Positions 38,991-52,790 of a stretch of DNA of 64,000 bases are shown one piece after another. Under the pieces are notes generated by a model. That model saw nothing but the letters and a program-made list of their open reading frames with translations. It was not told the DNA's origin and searched no databases. How positions within the stretch are numbered: position 1 is the first letter of the stretch; each line of letters starts with the position of its first letter. Both the position numbers and the translations under genes were made by a program. This DNA is from Nautilus pompilius (taxonomy: Eukaryota > Mollusca > Cephalopoda > Nautilida > Nautilidae). The DNA is taken from NCBI GenBank assembly GCA_018389105.1, contig JACATO010001097.1, positions 364,501 through 428,500 of the forward strand, read 5' to 3'.

Positions 38991-39555
38991 TTTTAAACGA
39001 TTTTAATATTTAGGCCCACCCCATCCCTCCAAAATATAATTACTGGAAGAAAAGCCATTAAAGCATTCAGGTAGACAGGGGTTTGTCATCGTGGAAAGAA
39101 AGTAGCGGTTTTCCTTTCTTTGACACAGCTGTCCACCTGCTGTAGGGCCGGGCCGCTGTAGACGGTGCGGACTGTCGGCTGACGAGATCGTGCGATGCTG
39201 TGGCTGTAATGACGAGAACGTCGTGGACCCGGGACACTTATTGAGACGTTCGCGAAGTGAATAACGAGTCCGCGTTAAACCGACATCAGTCGTCTATAGC
39301 GGTTCAGTCCGTTTTTGTTTGTTTTTCTTTTTCCGAACTTTAAGGTGTGCGAAATTATTCACCGTCAAACTGCAGTGGAAAACGGAGATAAGGAACTCGG
39401 CTCCTATCATCCGCAGATTTTTGTGCAAACTGCATTGACTAGGAGAGAGGAGCTGCCACACCTTCTCGGGAGAAACCTTCATCATCGCAGAATACTACCT
39501 TACGTTTGCATCACGAGTCATTTGTTACAATCTGTAAATGGTACTTCTGCCATCC

Positions 39556-39623
39556 CCCTCTCTCTCTCTCTCTGTGTGTGTACTGACATCATCTCTCTAT
39601 TTCTCTTTCTGTGTACTGACGTC

Positions 39624-39708
<85 letters not shown>

Positions 39709-39845
39709 GTGTACTGACATCATCTCTCTATTTCTCTTTCGTGTACTGACGTCACCTCTCTCTCTATCTCTATCTCTCTCTGTGTGTGTACTGACGTCAT
39801 CTCTATCTCTATCTCTCTCTCTCTGTGTACTGACCTCATCTCTCT

Positions 39846-39898
<53 letters not shown>

Positions 39899-40148
39899 CT
39901 CTCTCTGTGGTGTACTGAGGTCATCTATCACTCTCTGTGTATACTGACGTCATCTCTCTCTATCTCTCTTTCTGTGTACTGACGTCACCTCTCTCTCTAT
40001 TTCTATCTCTCTCTGTGTGTACTGACGTCATCTCTATCTCTATCTCTCTCTGTGTATTGACGTCATTTCTATATCTCTCTGTGTACTGACGTCATCTCTC
40101 TCTATATCTCTCTCTGTGTATTGACGTCATCTTTCTCTCTCTCTCTCC
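39556..40148. repeat. CT-rich minisatellite carrying TGACGTCA palindromes
   Basis: Tracts of CT and TATCTCTC alternate with TGTGTACTGACGTCATC. TGACGTCA occurs exactly at 39617, 39747, 39792, 39945, 39980, 40023, 40058, 40087 and 40122. Near-matches (TGACATCA, TGACCTCA, TGAGGTCA) also occur. Spacing in the last part is 29-43 bases. Ser/Leu open frames over it are artefacts. Confidence 0.9.
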
Positions 40149-43100
40149 ACCTCCCCCTGCTGTTTGCTGTTGTTCGAAGCTTTATACTCCCTGTTTGTGT
40201 CGATTAGTAAAAATAAAAAGCAAAGGGATAATGATTTTTTTCTGTCTTTTTTGTACATTTCTAAGTCTCCCAGCTGTTAACACTTTGGATTCCAGCTTCG
40301 CTGACTTGTCGGAATATCTGCTTCTGACGTTGGTTCCACGCCATTAAACGTGACCCCCCCCGCCTAAAGTGCACGTTCTACTACACGGGAAGACTGGATA
40401 AAATTCAATGCTTTTATCTAAATTTGTGTATCTATCATCCGCGTGTATAACAACTGTAACTCTGTTTCATGGAATCGCTGATGATATTTAGCACTGGCAG
40501 GGAGCTTAAACCCGACACAGTCACCGTGATTTAAAGTGTTGCTAACGTTTCGAGTCTAAAGAAAACAACAGCGGTTGTAAACTTTAATGCATCTTCTTGC
40601 ATTTATAACGAAAAATACCCCCCAAAAATCTCCTTGATCGTTCGTGTTTAACTGAAAGAAAGAAAACATAAATTACATTATCTTTCGGTCCTCCATCTCA
40701 AACAAGTAGATTCGCGCAAACATTTTCATCTGTTAGAACTACGCTCCTTCCCGAGTACCTCACTCGTTCTAGCCACACGCTCGCTCACCCCTGTCCTACC
40801 CCGGCTGACAGAGACGCCTTAGCCGCAGCCAGTTTTTACCCATGTAGTAGTAAAACGGTGAACTTTTATCCTTCACGTCACCAGGTGACTATTAATCTAA
40901 TCAGAGCCCATATTTAATTAATATTCTAATACGAGGCCAATGGTGGTATAATGTCAATTAAAATTCTAAGTATGTATTGTCACTGGACATCCATCTAATC
41001 ATATAAAGCTGGTAACAAATTCTGACGTTAAATAATATTAAATCAAACCGAGAACGTTCCCACAAAAATGGAACTCGATCCTTTGGCCTTCAGCTTTCCG
41101 AACGAATGTCGGATAAAGCAGATTTAATATTGAATGAACCAACGAGATATTAGTACAGAGAAATGAAGATATTATCACTTGAGTAAATGCGATTGGTGCG
41201 TGACTGTTAAGTAATTAAAAAAGAAGCCTTTTCGGTTCTCTGTGTCCCCTTGGAAGACCAGGGGCGGATTCAGGATCTGATGTTGGCGGCCCCTAAAGTC
41301 GTTAGCACTAGAAAAACCTGCAGTGTGACTGCGAGTACGTGGGCGCTATTCGACGGGAATACAGGTGAAAACCGCTTTTACTGTCAGCCTTATTCGGAAG
41401 GACAATTTTTTTCGAAATCTACGCATTTTAGATGATTTTAAAATAAGGCGAAACAACAGTGGAAACTGTTTCTATTTTCGAAAACACGTCCTGGAAAGTT
41501 GGCCGGACTTTTGGTTTGCTCACGCCAACTTTAACGAGGAGCAGCTTTCGGCTTTACACCGGCTCAACCTCCCAACGACTCCCACCCAGGGCCCGCAGAC
41601 AATTGACGGGTTTTTCTAAAGACTGCCTTTAAAACTGTAGAAAAGACGCGGAACCCTATGATCTATTTAGGCCCCGTATAGAAAAGAACTAATCAGGTTT
41701 TAATCTAATTAAAATATTAGTGGCTTCTTTCTTATTTCAAGTAAGCATTTCTCTAAGCTTCGGATTTGCATTTAATTGTCATTCGTTATTTAAGAGGTTT
41801 GATTTCGTTCCGTTTTTTTAATCGCTGTTCGTGTTTTACCACCAACCTATACCAGCACTTCGCGTTCCTCCTTTGGTTATGAAGCCGGAGTTCCTCAGCT
41901 CCGACAGCTTTGCCATTCACAAGCGGAACAACCTGGACACGACGGCAATAAAATCAAACTACATTAAATAAAGAAATAAAATTGGTATTACACGGGCCTC
42001 CGGTAAGCACCGCTGTCTGTCTGTCTGTCTGCTTTTCAATTCTGTTTGATTAATAACTTAATATCGACCTTTTAATATGGTGATCTTTCCAATCAGCAAA
42101 CAGGGGGGGATCTACTATAGCTTTGGCTGAGCCCTGCATCCGGCCTCTCGACTGGCGTGAAGAGCGTGTGAACGCCAAGCCGACAAATCCGGCGTTACAA
42201 ATATGGTCAACTGACCTCTTCTGACGAAACTCAGATCTAACCTTAAACTGAAAGCACACGTACAACAGGCGAATGAAACCAATGACGGTAAGCATAGCAA
42301 ATGAAATTTAGAGATGAAGCCTGGGAAGAACAACGTCCCCGTATTGCTGCAAAAGGAGATGATGGAGTGAACACGCTGAGTTGTAGGACGTGAAGATGTC
42401 TTTAAAGTGTAGCCAAAAAAAACTTCTTTTTCAGAAGAGAGAATAACATGATATATGAAAGAGCCTGGATGCTTACAAGTTCACAAAAGGGTGTTGATTG
42501 AAGAAAGTGCATAAAGCGAATAATCTACACACTTTATTACAACTAAAAAAAAATTGTATTTTTGTATCTGAAATAGATGCTATTGTGCTGTCCCAGTTCG
42601 AGGTTTGATAGCGACTGTCCAACATATGCATGTGAGTCAGATCAGAAGTGCGCTAAAGTGTAAATACCTCGAAACTTCATTCCGCATAATTATTTGTGCA
42701 ATTCTGATATTTACTCCAAGTAGTTCCTGCAAGTGTTTTCGGCCAGCAGCCCTTGAGGGGTTCGTCATTTCATTTTTTACAAACCAAATCTTATTTTTGT
42801 TGTTTGTTTTCCATGGTGATATTTTTTTGTTTTATTATGGGAAAACTGGCCAATCCATTGGTACGTGTTCCATCTTCCCCCTTTGGTCGACGATTGGATC
42901 TTACTGTCTTTTCCTGCAGCTTGCCAAAAGATTTATGAAAATCTAATTAAACTGATAAAGCATCGCTTTGGGTTTGAAAAAGGATTCTAATATTTTTCTT
43001 TGTGTTCTTAACTGTATGGGAACCTGCCTGTTTATTAACCAACAAACGATTCTCTCCAACTACCACTTTCTAAAATACATTTCTCAACACAGTTAATTCT
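40149..43100. other. stretch without recognised genes
   Basis: No exon was recognised. A GTCT run lies near 42014-42031. Sequence near 42160-42195 (CGCCAAGCCGACAAATCCGG) resembles 50428-50455, which suggests a dispersed repeat. Confidence 0.4.
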
Positions 43101-45000
43101 TTTCAGAAAATATCTTCTCTATTGGAAGTGGACACTGTAAAGATGGAATCTTTTCTTCATTATGCTAATTTCTAATTCTAATATTTAAGCCAAAGCTTCC
43201 AAATCTGTACATAATTCCTTTGTTGAAACATATTTTACCTGTATCGGACTTCGCGCTTTTTCCAGTTAACTTCGTCTTTTGAAAAGCCCTTTATCTTTTA
43301 CAGATGAAACTCTGGTTTTCCTACAGGTGTGTTTCTTACATGAAACGAAAATCTCTTCCTGACAGAGATAGAAAAATTTTACTTGGTTTTTTTTTTTTTA
43401 AATAATGTTTACGTTTAATTTCTTAATTTACTCTTTAAAAATTACATAAAACGTGAGTGCGTTTCATCATCATTATTTATTAAATGAATGAGCAGTTTTT
43501 GTTTTCAGTCTGCCGAAGAAGTTACTCATCTACTTTTGGAACGATATGTATAAAGATAGTAAAGAGAGAGTCATCGGAGGACGGTTGTACCACTTTCAGT
43601 TTTTCCTGGGTATGCGTACTCCAGAACATTGCAACAGTGGACCTCTCAAGATAAACTTCATAAGCATTTAAATTAGGTCATTCGTTTATAACATCATTGC
43701 TAACAATATTGTATCCAGTCTTACAAGAGTCAACAAATATCGATCTTCTCGTAAAATATTTGTTGTTTGCAAATAACGATATGAAAAGCATAGACTGCAG
43801 CAAAAAAAAAACGGAGAATGAAACATATTGTTTGAATAATTGTAAAGACTCATCTTTCTCAGATATTTTTTTTTCTATTTTATTTTCTCTTGATATCATA
43901 AATTTGTTTTACGGGAACCTGTCAAGAAAAGTAATTTTTACCAAATGAAGGAATGAGATCTGGAATAAATATAAATGTTTCATTTTTTGTACATCATGAG
44001 CATTTTATCAAGCCAGAAATCACTCTGTTCACATACTGGGTAATTTATAACTCCCAAATCTATGCCATTTTACTTATATTTCGCGAGTATTTACCTTAGT
44101 CTGACAACACATAATTCTTCTTACATTCTGGCACTTTTAACAATCTGGAAAACGCTTTATTTTCTTACATTTTAGGTAGTTAAATAATCTGTAAAGTACG
44201 TTATATTGCTTACATTTGGAAAATATGAACGACCTGAAAGAGCGATAATGGCTGAGCCTATTACTCGTTCCAAACTGCGAGTTTTCAAAAATGTAATAGT
44301 AACCAAAATATTCTTCAGCTAATTAATGACAGACTTGAATTAAAAACCCTAAACGACTGGTTTAATGTTTTCTAATTAAAATAAAGTAATTAATTCTTTG
44401 GGTGACTTCAACAGTTGTTGTTTATCTTCGATACAAATAATCATGAAAACTTTTTTTCTGAAATGTTAACCTAAACTCTAATGAATTTTAAATATTTATT
44501 AAGATAGCTACGTGGGAATGATTTCTAAATCTTCATGTCTGTCTACCAAACTACCCGGAGAAGCCAGAACAAGGCTGACAAAAAATAAAGAGTATTGAAA
44601 TATTTACAAGGAAATATCTCTTTTAAAACTAAATCGCAGTAAAAGTATGCAAAATAGCATCTTTAGTATTTAGTTGCTTGTTATGAATAACGAAGTAACA
44701 TGAAGGGATGATGGGATAATCTAAAGTTTAATTAGGTAAAAAATGCAAGAGAAACATACATAGATATTTCAAAAGATGGGCGTCAAGATGTTTTAGGATG
44801 TTTTTGAAAATATTTGAAGACTCTGATATGGCGGTGATAACGGAAAGGAGTACATAACATACATAGCATTAATATTTACTTAATTTAAAAATAAATTTAT
44901 TTTTAAGAATTGTTTTACTAATCCCATTGATAGGAAAGTTCCTAATTCTAAACCTTCAATCTTGCAACATCTGTTTAGTTTTTAATTAGAGAACATTTGA
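43100..45000. repeat. duplicated segment, left copy (paralogous to about 55.8-57.7 kb)
   Basis: Ordered stretches match 55.8-57.7 kb. The first is upstream sequence with CTTCGCGCTTTTTCCAG, against CTTCACGCTTTCCCCTG. Others are CTAACAATATTGTATC after the exon 3-like part, GAAAATATGAACGACCTGAA against GGAAATATGAACAACTTGAA, and TTGTTTTACTAATCCCA against TTGTCTTACTAATACCA. Similarity is clear but well below identity, so the duplication is old. Confidence 0.75.
43509..43671 (+). pseudogene. broken copy of exon 3 of the Ly6-like family
   Basis: After an AG acceptor this stretch is homologous to exon 3 of the complete gene at 56194-56357 in position, in the shared Cys-Arg-Arg start and in the Cys-Asn end. 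The flanks on both sides are also paralogous. It looks broken (about one break visible) and no exon 1 or 2 for it was found upstream, so it is treated as a relic. Confidence 0.65.
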
Positions 45001-45331
45001 AATATTTCGTTACTTGTCTTACCAAACATCTTTACACTAACTTAAATTGAATTATTTACAAAACTTTATCATTTTTGTAAAAAAAAAAACAACATATTCT
45101 TGTTTTCTTTTTTTACAGAACCTTTTCAAGGAGTTTTTTTTTAATCTGTTAACAAAGTTTGACAATAATTGATGTGACAGTCAATGGTAAATATTTGACA
45201 CCAATGTAATATTGCAGAAAAGCGATAGACAAATAATAAAACTAACAATGTACATTTTTTTTTTTGCATAACTTTTTCATAAGCTAGAGCCATGTTTTAT
45301 CTCAGGCTATTTTGCTTTTACCTTATTTATT

Positions 45332-45540
45332 TCAGTAGGTATCGTAGTACCCAGTGGCACCGCCAGCTGCGCAGACAGGAGACTTAATCGTCAGAACTTC
45401 ATTTTGTCTCACAAGATCGAGCAGTGTAACGAGAACATCGCGAACTTGTTTATACGCTCGCACTATAACTGGAAGTGAATACCGAGAATACGGTAAATTA
45501 GCATCAATCGTCCATAACGGTTTGATTCGTTTTCCCAAGC
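45332..45540 (-). pseudogene. short coding-like minus-strand frame of unknown origin
   Basis: An open frame of about 68 residues reads GKRIKPLWTIDANLPYSRYS followed by LPVIVRAYKQVRDVLVTLLD and ends ATGYYDTY with a TGA stop. Composition is coding-like compared with the AT-rich surroundings. A stop lies directly upstream and no acceptor with a good tract is clear, so it may be a fragment of a gene or of a mobile element, or chance. I recognise no family. Confidence 0.3.
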
Positions 45541-48263
45541 TTAATATTTAGGAAATTACTCACTACGAAAAATAAACTGAAACTGAGAATAAACCCTGCT
45601 TCATCTGGATCGTTTTTATTTTACACTAATGAATCTCTAATCGAAAATAATACCCAAGAAAAGGAATCGTTCAAATAGAAATATTACGTCTTGATTTATT
45701 ACAACTAAGACTAAGGGATGTAAACCTTTACTTCGTAACATTCTTGGTAATCTTTGAAGTTTAATAGGAATTGTTTAATAATTTAAATATATAACTAGTA
45801 ATATAAGCATTTTCAAAGAAGCGAATAATTTTCTTTTTTACACTGTAAATCGAAAAAAATAAAGAATACGATTTAGATCATTATGTTAGTTTAACAGCGG
45901 ACCAGAGATTTTTGCCAAGATAATGTAACCCCTGGCCGCTGATACATTAACGCCGTTGTACCTGGTCAGTCATCCATCCTAACATGTCTGCATATCTCAC
46001 TTTTGACGTTACTTGCCCCGACCAGCTGCCACCAAAAATATTAGGGCTGTAAGGTGCACATTCTACTATTCAGAAAGGTTAGTATATCGTAATGATTTTA
46101 CTTCGATTACTGTATTCATTGAAATTTTATAAATAAATCGTTGTTACTCATGATCTTTGTTTAAAATGGCGTCGAATAATCAGTTGGATTAAATAATAGA
46201 CGTTTACCTTGGTAAAATTACTTTAAATTTGTGTGAAGAAAATGAACAGTCTTAAGATTTAATAATTTTGTATTTCCTAGTCTTCTGAACAGATCTTCTT
46301 TTTGCTTTTGTGTGTGTGTGTGTTACACTATGTTCATTTTTACTTCTCCATTAAAAACACCTGATAATAAGATTGTTGCATCTAACTGCTAAAGTAACGT
46401 TCGAAACTTTCCAAAGCCTCTTCATCTTTTTTGTTTTTGCTGTGTGAGGAAAATGACGTATGAAATTCTTATTGCTCGATGTAAAGAAGGTTTTCTAGCT
46501 ACAGCACACGCACACGCACGCACGCACACGCACACACACACAAACACACAAACACATTATAAACCTCCTAGGCCAATGTTGTAGTAAACTATTCACTCAT
46601 TCTACACCAGTTGAATATTTATCACATTCAATCAATATTTAAATGATCACGAAATATATTACAAATACTTAAATAAATACGGAATGCGAATTTTAATATT
46701 TCCACTGAATATTCAACATTCAATTAATGTATGTAAGGTAAATTGTGGCATTAACTAATATTAAAACAAGGCACGTACATAGTAAATATATTATTTGAAA
46801 ATGAATCTTATTATAGAATTTCACATTCAGTATTTTAGGAAGGTTTTGAAATAATTGACCATAAGCTATAATCAGAACAACCTCATATATTAAAATTATC
46901 CTGAATCAGATTCGAAAAAGTTTTGGCGTGATCCGGTTTCAAAATAATTTTTTTTAACTCTGAATATCAGTTAAAATGCCCCAGCAGGGAAAGAAAAAAT
47001 CGTTTTTATACTGTTTCGTATGTTTTTCACTCAGTTCATCTACGAAATCCATGAATTGGCACTGCTAGAAAAACTGTTCGTTAAGTCTAAATTTCCACCG
47101 TCACGGCCACCTTACGAATGGTGAACCAGAGACGACTGCGAAGGATTTCCTTCACGAATAAGTTGTAGACCGTTGCCAGTCACTGGAGAAAAATGTTTAG
47201 CAACGACTTATCAAAGCATTCGGGCATCGGGAGGGTCCGTAACTGTGAAATCAGAATTAAAAGGGAAACAATCGATCTGGAAACAAACTGCAACCTGGTG
47301 ATAATTCATCATATCAAAAACAGAAAATATAACCAAATAAACTTAGCGCCCTTTTTATTTTCATACGTGAGATTGTTGTTTACAATCTGGGTGCTAGACT
47401 CTGCAGTTGTGCTAGTAATCCGGTGCAGTATCTTTGAATTATCTGAATAAGCAGCAGCACAGATTTGCGGTGTTTTCAGGTAACCATTGATGGTATGTTC
47501 GGCTGTCCTTGAGGTTTGATTTTCGACATCACGTTCCTTGTCAGCCTGTTTAACACCTACTTTCACTTTAGCTAGTTTTCACTGCATCTGGGAAAAGCTA
47601 GAACTTTGCAGAAAGAATAAATGTTGAGATTTGATTGGTCGCGAAAGTGGAAATAGAAATAAATACGCAAACAAGAGGTATTATTAATTAAGAATGTCAA
47701 TTTAATTTAGTGAGAGTTCAAGGAGACTTTCCAAAATTTTGCAGTAGAATCTATTCACTGCAATTCAATAAAAAAACACTTCCATATTTCTGCATTTGAA
47801 AAGTTTTCCCTCATAAAAAAAATCAGTTATCCATTTTTGAAAAAAGCTTTTAATGGAAGATATTAATTATTCCTTCCATAAAAACTTTGCTGGACACAAA
47901 AAATTTGGTATCAGAAATTTAACGATTCATCTCTGATTTGAACATACGTTCTTCTGTCACTTTTACATTAATTTACATAATTATTTAAATAGCTATTTAT
48001 GATTATTAAGATTAAAATATTTTCCGTAATCTATTCATACATTAGCAATTGTAAATAATTAATCTAAAATTAACAGGAAAGCAATTTGAAGATGAAATGC
48101 ATATGTAAAAAAAAAACATATATATGTTTAAAATTTAAAAAAATTACTTCAGAAGATCCACTGCTTGATAACTGCTAATAGTTAAATAGAAGCCATTTTA
48201 GTTGTTTCTGTTCTGTTGAAAAACAACCTGTGTTTAGAAAACAACAGCTGAATAGTCTTTAAA
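45541..48263. other. intergenic stretch upstream of the complete Ly6-like gene
   Basis: No exon recognised. It includes a CA/CGCA microsatellite near 46504-46554. It presumably holds the promoter of the gene starting at 48264; no element was assigned. Confidence 0.4.
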
Positions 48264-48354
48264 ATGCGCTTGGAAATCTTAGTCATTTTGTTTGTTTCTC
48301 TTCTTTCTAAAACTGTTCATACTTGCTCTCCACCACCAGGCGGTAGAGAACCAG
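48264..48354 (+). CDS. secreted Ly6/uPAR-like cysteine-rich protein, exon 1 (signal peptide)
   Basis: The exon encodes MRLEILVILFVSLLSKTVHT, then CSPPPGGREP and one base of a Glu codon, before the donor CCAG|GTAGGT (phase 1). The first 18-20 residues form a classic signal peptide, so the product is secreted or surface-bound. Exons 2 (50619-50750) and 3 (56194-56357) follow in matching phase 1, giving 128 residues in total. The order signal exon, then two exons with phase-1 introns, is typical of Ly6/uPAR (three-finger) genes. The mature protein has 11 cysteines, a Pro-rich N-terminus and no hydrophobic GPI-type tail. Mature function is unknown; family members bind receptors or other proteins at the cell surface. 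A paralogous exon 1 lies at 62656-62755. Confidence 0.75.
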
Positions 48355-49407
48355 GTAGGTTTTCGTGACATTTATTATTCTAATTATCCTATAGTAAACT
48401 TTTTTAAGAGCTACTGGTGAAGTATATCTGATTTCTTATTACGAATCTCATCTACGTCTTGGTGTATAGAAATGAAGAGTAAGTTGAGAGTAATTTTTTG
48501 AAATCTAGCAGTACTTATATCTAATCAAAACAATCTTCATAATCTGGTAATTATACAAGGGCAATGACCTTTCATTCTTGTTCAGAAGAAATTTACAGTG
48601 ACTGAGATCTTACCTTTGACTATTCGGTTATTTTAGTAATTACAGTATATACAAACTGAGAGCCATCATGGCAAGTTGTGAAGTAGGGAACTTTACTAAA
48701 TACTCGCCAAAGGCATTTTTTGTAGTTACCTATCAGTGATCAAAATGTCTAAACGAATCGGAAGAGAAAGAATGAATCTAAAGCTGCGACAAGAAGTCCT
48801 TAAATGAGGTTCTACAATCACTGATATAAAGAAGGTACTATTCCAACAGATGCCAGTGGTGCAGTTCAAAGTGCTGCGAGAATAATCAGAATATTTACAA
48901 ATTATTCTTTCAGAGAAATGTATATAAATAACAGTGGACATTCTGATGAATTATCACAACAGTGTTTTTTCTAGTTCTCTTATTAACAATAAATATTCAA
49001 ATAGATATTGATGTAGGCAAAATAGCAGTTATGGAAAAACGAAATGCTATAACATTTCTAGAGTAAAAAAGGTAAATATATAGCGATTTCAAGAGAACAC
49101 AGATCATTATGATTGAAATTCACAGCAGGTCAATAAAAATTCTCCAACGATCTCAAATCAGAAGGAGAAGAAAGAAGCTATTCATTAAAAAAATTGTCTA
49201 CGGTCAAATTTCCTCAATAGCGACGTTCTGAGATCGTATGAGAATTGGACGCTTTCGTCTTCTTTCCTGAAATACTTAAAAAAACTAACGGAAATATGAT
49301 GAAAATCTAGACAATAAACTAACTTTTTAGTTTTATTTTTTAAATTTATGTATAAAAGTGTATAACGCGTATTTAAATTATTGCCTGTCACGTCATACCT
49401 GTGCCCG

Positions 49408-49446
<39 letters not shown>

Positions 49447-50618
49447 CTGTCATGAATTTTTATTGGTTGTTCTACGTCATAATCTCTATCCCACTGACAA
49501 AAAGAATCCTGAGAGAATAAATATTTAATTTCACATCTCATTTGGCGCAGACTGAGAAAAATTTTTTCGTTTGCTGGATGATATTCTCGGACTAAACATT
49601 AACCCTTTCTCTCTCTATCTCTCTCTTTTTTTTTCTTCTTTGCGCATCACATCACGGGTTGAAAATTTCTAACGAAAAACTGGTGTTATTGGAGCTGAAA
49701 TAAACAGATTTAAAAATCCCTATTGAACATAACGTTGAATTTTATGGATGTCTCCGTTAAAGAAAGCTCAGATGTGTTTCTACATTATACGCAGATATTT
49801 CATTAGAAAAACAGCGTACAGATTTTTCAATATAGATAAAAAAAAAATACTTGCAGATCTGGTTACTTATGGTACAACTGGTATTAAAACCTGACTTTAT
49901 CCACAAATCTTTTTCATATTTTGAGACAGCCGTTGAAGTGACCACACCAGAGTTTGCTGTCTGTTAAGTTCCAGTGCTAAATTAACGTGCATAATCCAAT
50001 AGCCATTCTTATTCAAACTCATATAACAGAGAAATTCCAAGATGATAAACACAGATGTGCCCATGCTGCTTTCGTGTTAAAGTTTAGGTTTTCTTCTTTC
50101 ACTCTTATGAGGAGAGCTTTCATCACTGCAACCGATTATTTATCAACCATCTTTTTCTTTTAAAAATCGATTTTCGCGCCCCGATTGAACTGATTTAATT
50201 ATTTTATCATCATTATTCATAAAATGTAAATTTCGCCTTTTTTTTCCGGTTAGCAGCCATACTGTTTTCTCAGATGTCTCTGCTACAGCAGAGCGTGTCT
50301 CGCGATCCACCGCCATTTACTCGGGTCAGTGGCTGTGAATTAGCACGTGGTTGACAAGACCGAAGCCTAACTCTGGTGCCGTATGTCCTCTGCTGGCAGG
50401 CTATAAAACTAAATATAGAAAACAGGTAAGCGCCAGGCCGACATATTTGGCATTCTAGAGACATGTGCAGGGCCGTGCATTTAAAATAAGTTAGATGTTT
50501 AAAAGCAATCCGTGGTCATTTTCACAATTAAATTTTTGAAAGTATAAAATTTTATATGACGAATAAGGCTCTCACTTTATATCTAAAGATACTGTCTATG
50601 ATATTATTCCTTAAACAG
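48355..50618 (+). other. intron 1 of the Ly6-like gene
   Basis: Contains sequence near 48700-48960 that is paralogous to 61230-61450 and 63210-63430, a CT run near 49412-49437, and a dispersed-repeat-like stretch near 50270-50465. Confidence 0.6.
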
Positions 50619-50750
50619 AATCCGTTTGGTGCTACGTACATAATGGTCGTGCAGACATTTGTCTGACAGCTGTAAAAATGGACGGCCAATTAAGGAAAGA
50701 GAAGTGTAAACGGTGCGCTACTGAAATTTACAAAAACGGAAATACTTGGG
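50619..50750 (+). CDS. Ly6/uPAR-like protein, exon 2
   Basis: Between TTAAACAG and GTGAGT the exon encodes the Glu completed from exon 1, then SVWCYVHNGRADICLTAVKM, DGQLRKEKCKRCATEIYKNG and NTW, plus one base. It supplies four cysteines (WCY, ICL, KCKRC). The phase-1 borders match exons 1 and 3 exactly. Confidence 0.75.
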
Positions 50751-52790
50751 GTGAGTTAAATATAATATACTTCTTGGTAGTAATCTTAAACTGTTGTGTA
50801 TCACATATCAAAGTAACTAACTATTTCTGTAAATAACTGAAGCACCTTTTCACCCGTGCAGAGCCTGTGAATGTCTTTTCAGCAAGGTTTGTAGGTATTC
50901 CTACAATTGCCGTTGCACGATTTGACTTTATTTTTTTGATTCACAATGAAATATTTATACAGGTATTATGAGTTCCTTGGATGCAACTGTATATCCATTC
51001 CGTGTGTTTGAAATATTATCACTTTGAGATCAATAACATTCCGGTATCGTCCTGTAGGATATGGAGACTATAGCTGAATCACCGTTGACAAAATACGGTT
51101 GTGAATGCATGTTCATCTGACTTAATTTACTGATCCACGGATAAGTCCATTAACTGTACTGTCACCACCTTACCGAGTGATTACCCAAATCACTGCTTTG
51201 ATTGGTGCATAATATAATGACGGCAAAACGCTCCGAACATCGTAGTGAACTGGTAACACCGCCTATAAATCGACGAATGATACTCGCGTATACAACATTT
51301 CCCATAACCTGGCGGTGATATTCCAGCTGATCGGCTTTGGCTCAGAAGATTATGCAATTCTGGAAAAAATGGCGAAATATCTTGGCTATTGGCATAACAC
51401 ACTTTCTAGGATACTGCATCACTCTCTTTTTGGCGGTGACGTTGGAAGCGTATGTACTGTAAGTCACCTTGGGTTGATTCGACTGATTATGACAAAATTT
51501 GCAGGTAAGGTGTTGCCGACGCCCTTTCCAAGATTATATAATAACAAGAAAAAAAAATCTAAAATTTAGGGTTTGATATTACCATTGGAAGTATTATTAC
51601 ATTCGTAACAGAATTAGAAACAATATACAATTCTACGGCACTTTCGGTGTAGACAAATAGAATAAGTATAAGATGACGGAATTAAATAATGCAGTTAAAC
51701 CAACTGGGTAGATTAAACAACAATTAAATATTTAAAATTATTATAAGTTCGTTCAGTACATTCTAAAATTATCTTTCAAAGTCGGTAAAACATAAACTAT
51801 TCAGAATATATATATATATATATATATATATATTACGTCATACACGTGCATTATTTAAATTATATAATTATTCAAGTATTTTGTAAAGTATAAATCTCTT
51901 AATACCCCGACCTTGGATTTTTGTTCTAGATAATGAGTTATAATTTTAAAAATAGTATTTCATAAAGCTTTAGGTCATACTGCTATGTTGTGCCCTAAAT
52001 CACTTCAATATTTATTTGAGAAAAATCGGATGCAGTTGCTGTTCAATAGACCTAATAAAATTAACTTCTGTTGGCAGTTCCTTCGCGTCCCCGGCTATAA
52101 TTGTCTTTTTCTTGTTTTCTGTCAAACGTAATTTTTATTTTGAATCAGTAGTCAATGTTCACCTGCCTCTGGATACAGGGATCTTTAACTGTTGCGTGGC
52201 ATTTTAATCTCGTCCGCTTAACGAACAGAATTTTAACTAAGGCTGCTCAGACAGTCACATTCTGGAGATTCTAGCAAGTAAAAATATTTATGTACAGCAT
52301 ATTATCCACTTGGTACGACTGACTACCCTTCCACCCCCGTAACTCTAAAATGATATCTTTTTAGCTTTAGATCCATACAAATGTTGTTCTGGGTTTCGGG
52401 AAGTTTTCAGTTGTTGCTTAGAGGATTATGTTTGAATACACAGATATTTTTGTTCTTGGCGTGTTTATAATATTTGGTGTAGTAGGTGTTCATGCCGCAA
52501 AGTCTTTTCTGAAATGTTGGTATTAACGTTCCAACTACTTCCCGCAATCTTCTGCGTGAATGATAATCTCTTTCATTTCACGAACGTTGCTGGCGCTATG
52601 CTGGGTACTCTTAATAATAAGTAACATATGGATGGATAATGACAACTTTATTTTGTAAAACATCCACTACAACATTAATGATTTTTCCACCGGAACACTA
52701 CCATGCTCACGTTGTAGTATTTTGCATGCTGATTTCAAATCTGAAAACCGTTTTGCTCTGGGACGTCAGGTTGTTTTTTTTTTTAGTTAT
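50751..52790 (+). other. intron 2 of the Ly6-like gene, left part
   Basis: No exon recognised. Contains an AT microsatellite near 51806-51832 and AT-rich sequence. Confidence 0.5.
51806..51832. repeat. TA microsatellite
   Basis: About 13 TA units in intron 2. Confidence 0.9.

Noticed and set aside
39315-39982. Ser/Leu-rich open frames
   Set aside because: They run over the CT minisatellite; no start context or family.
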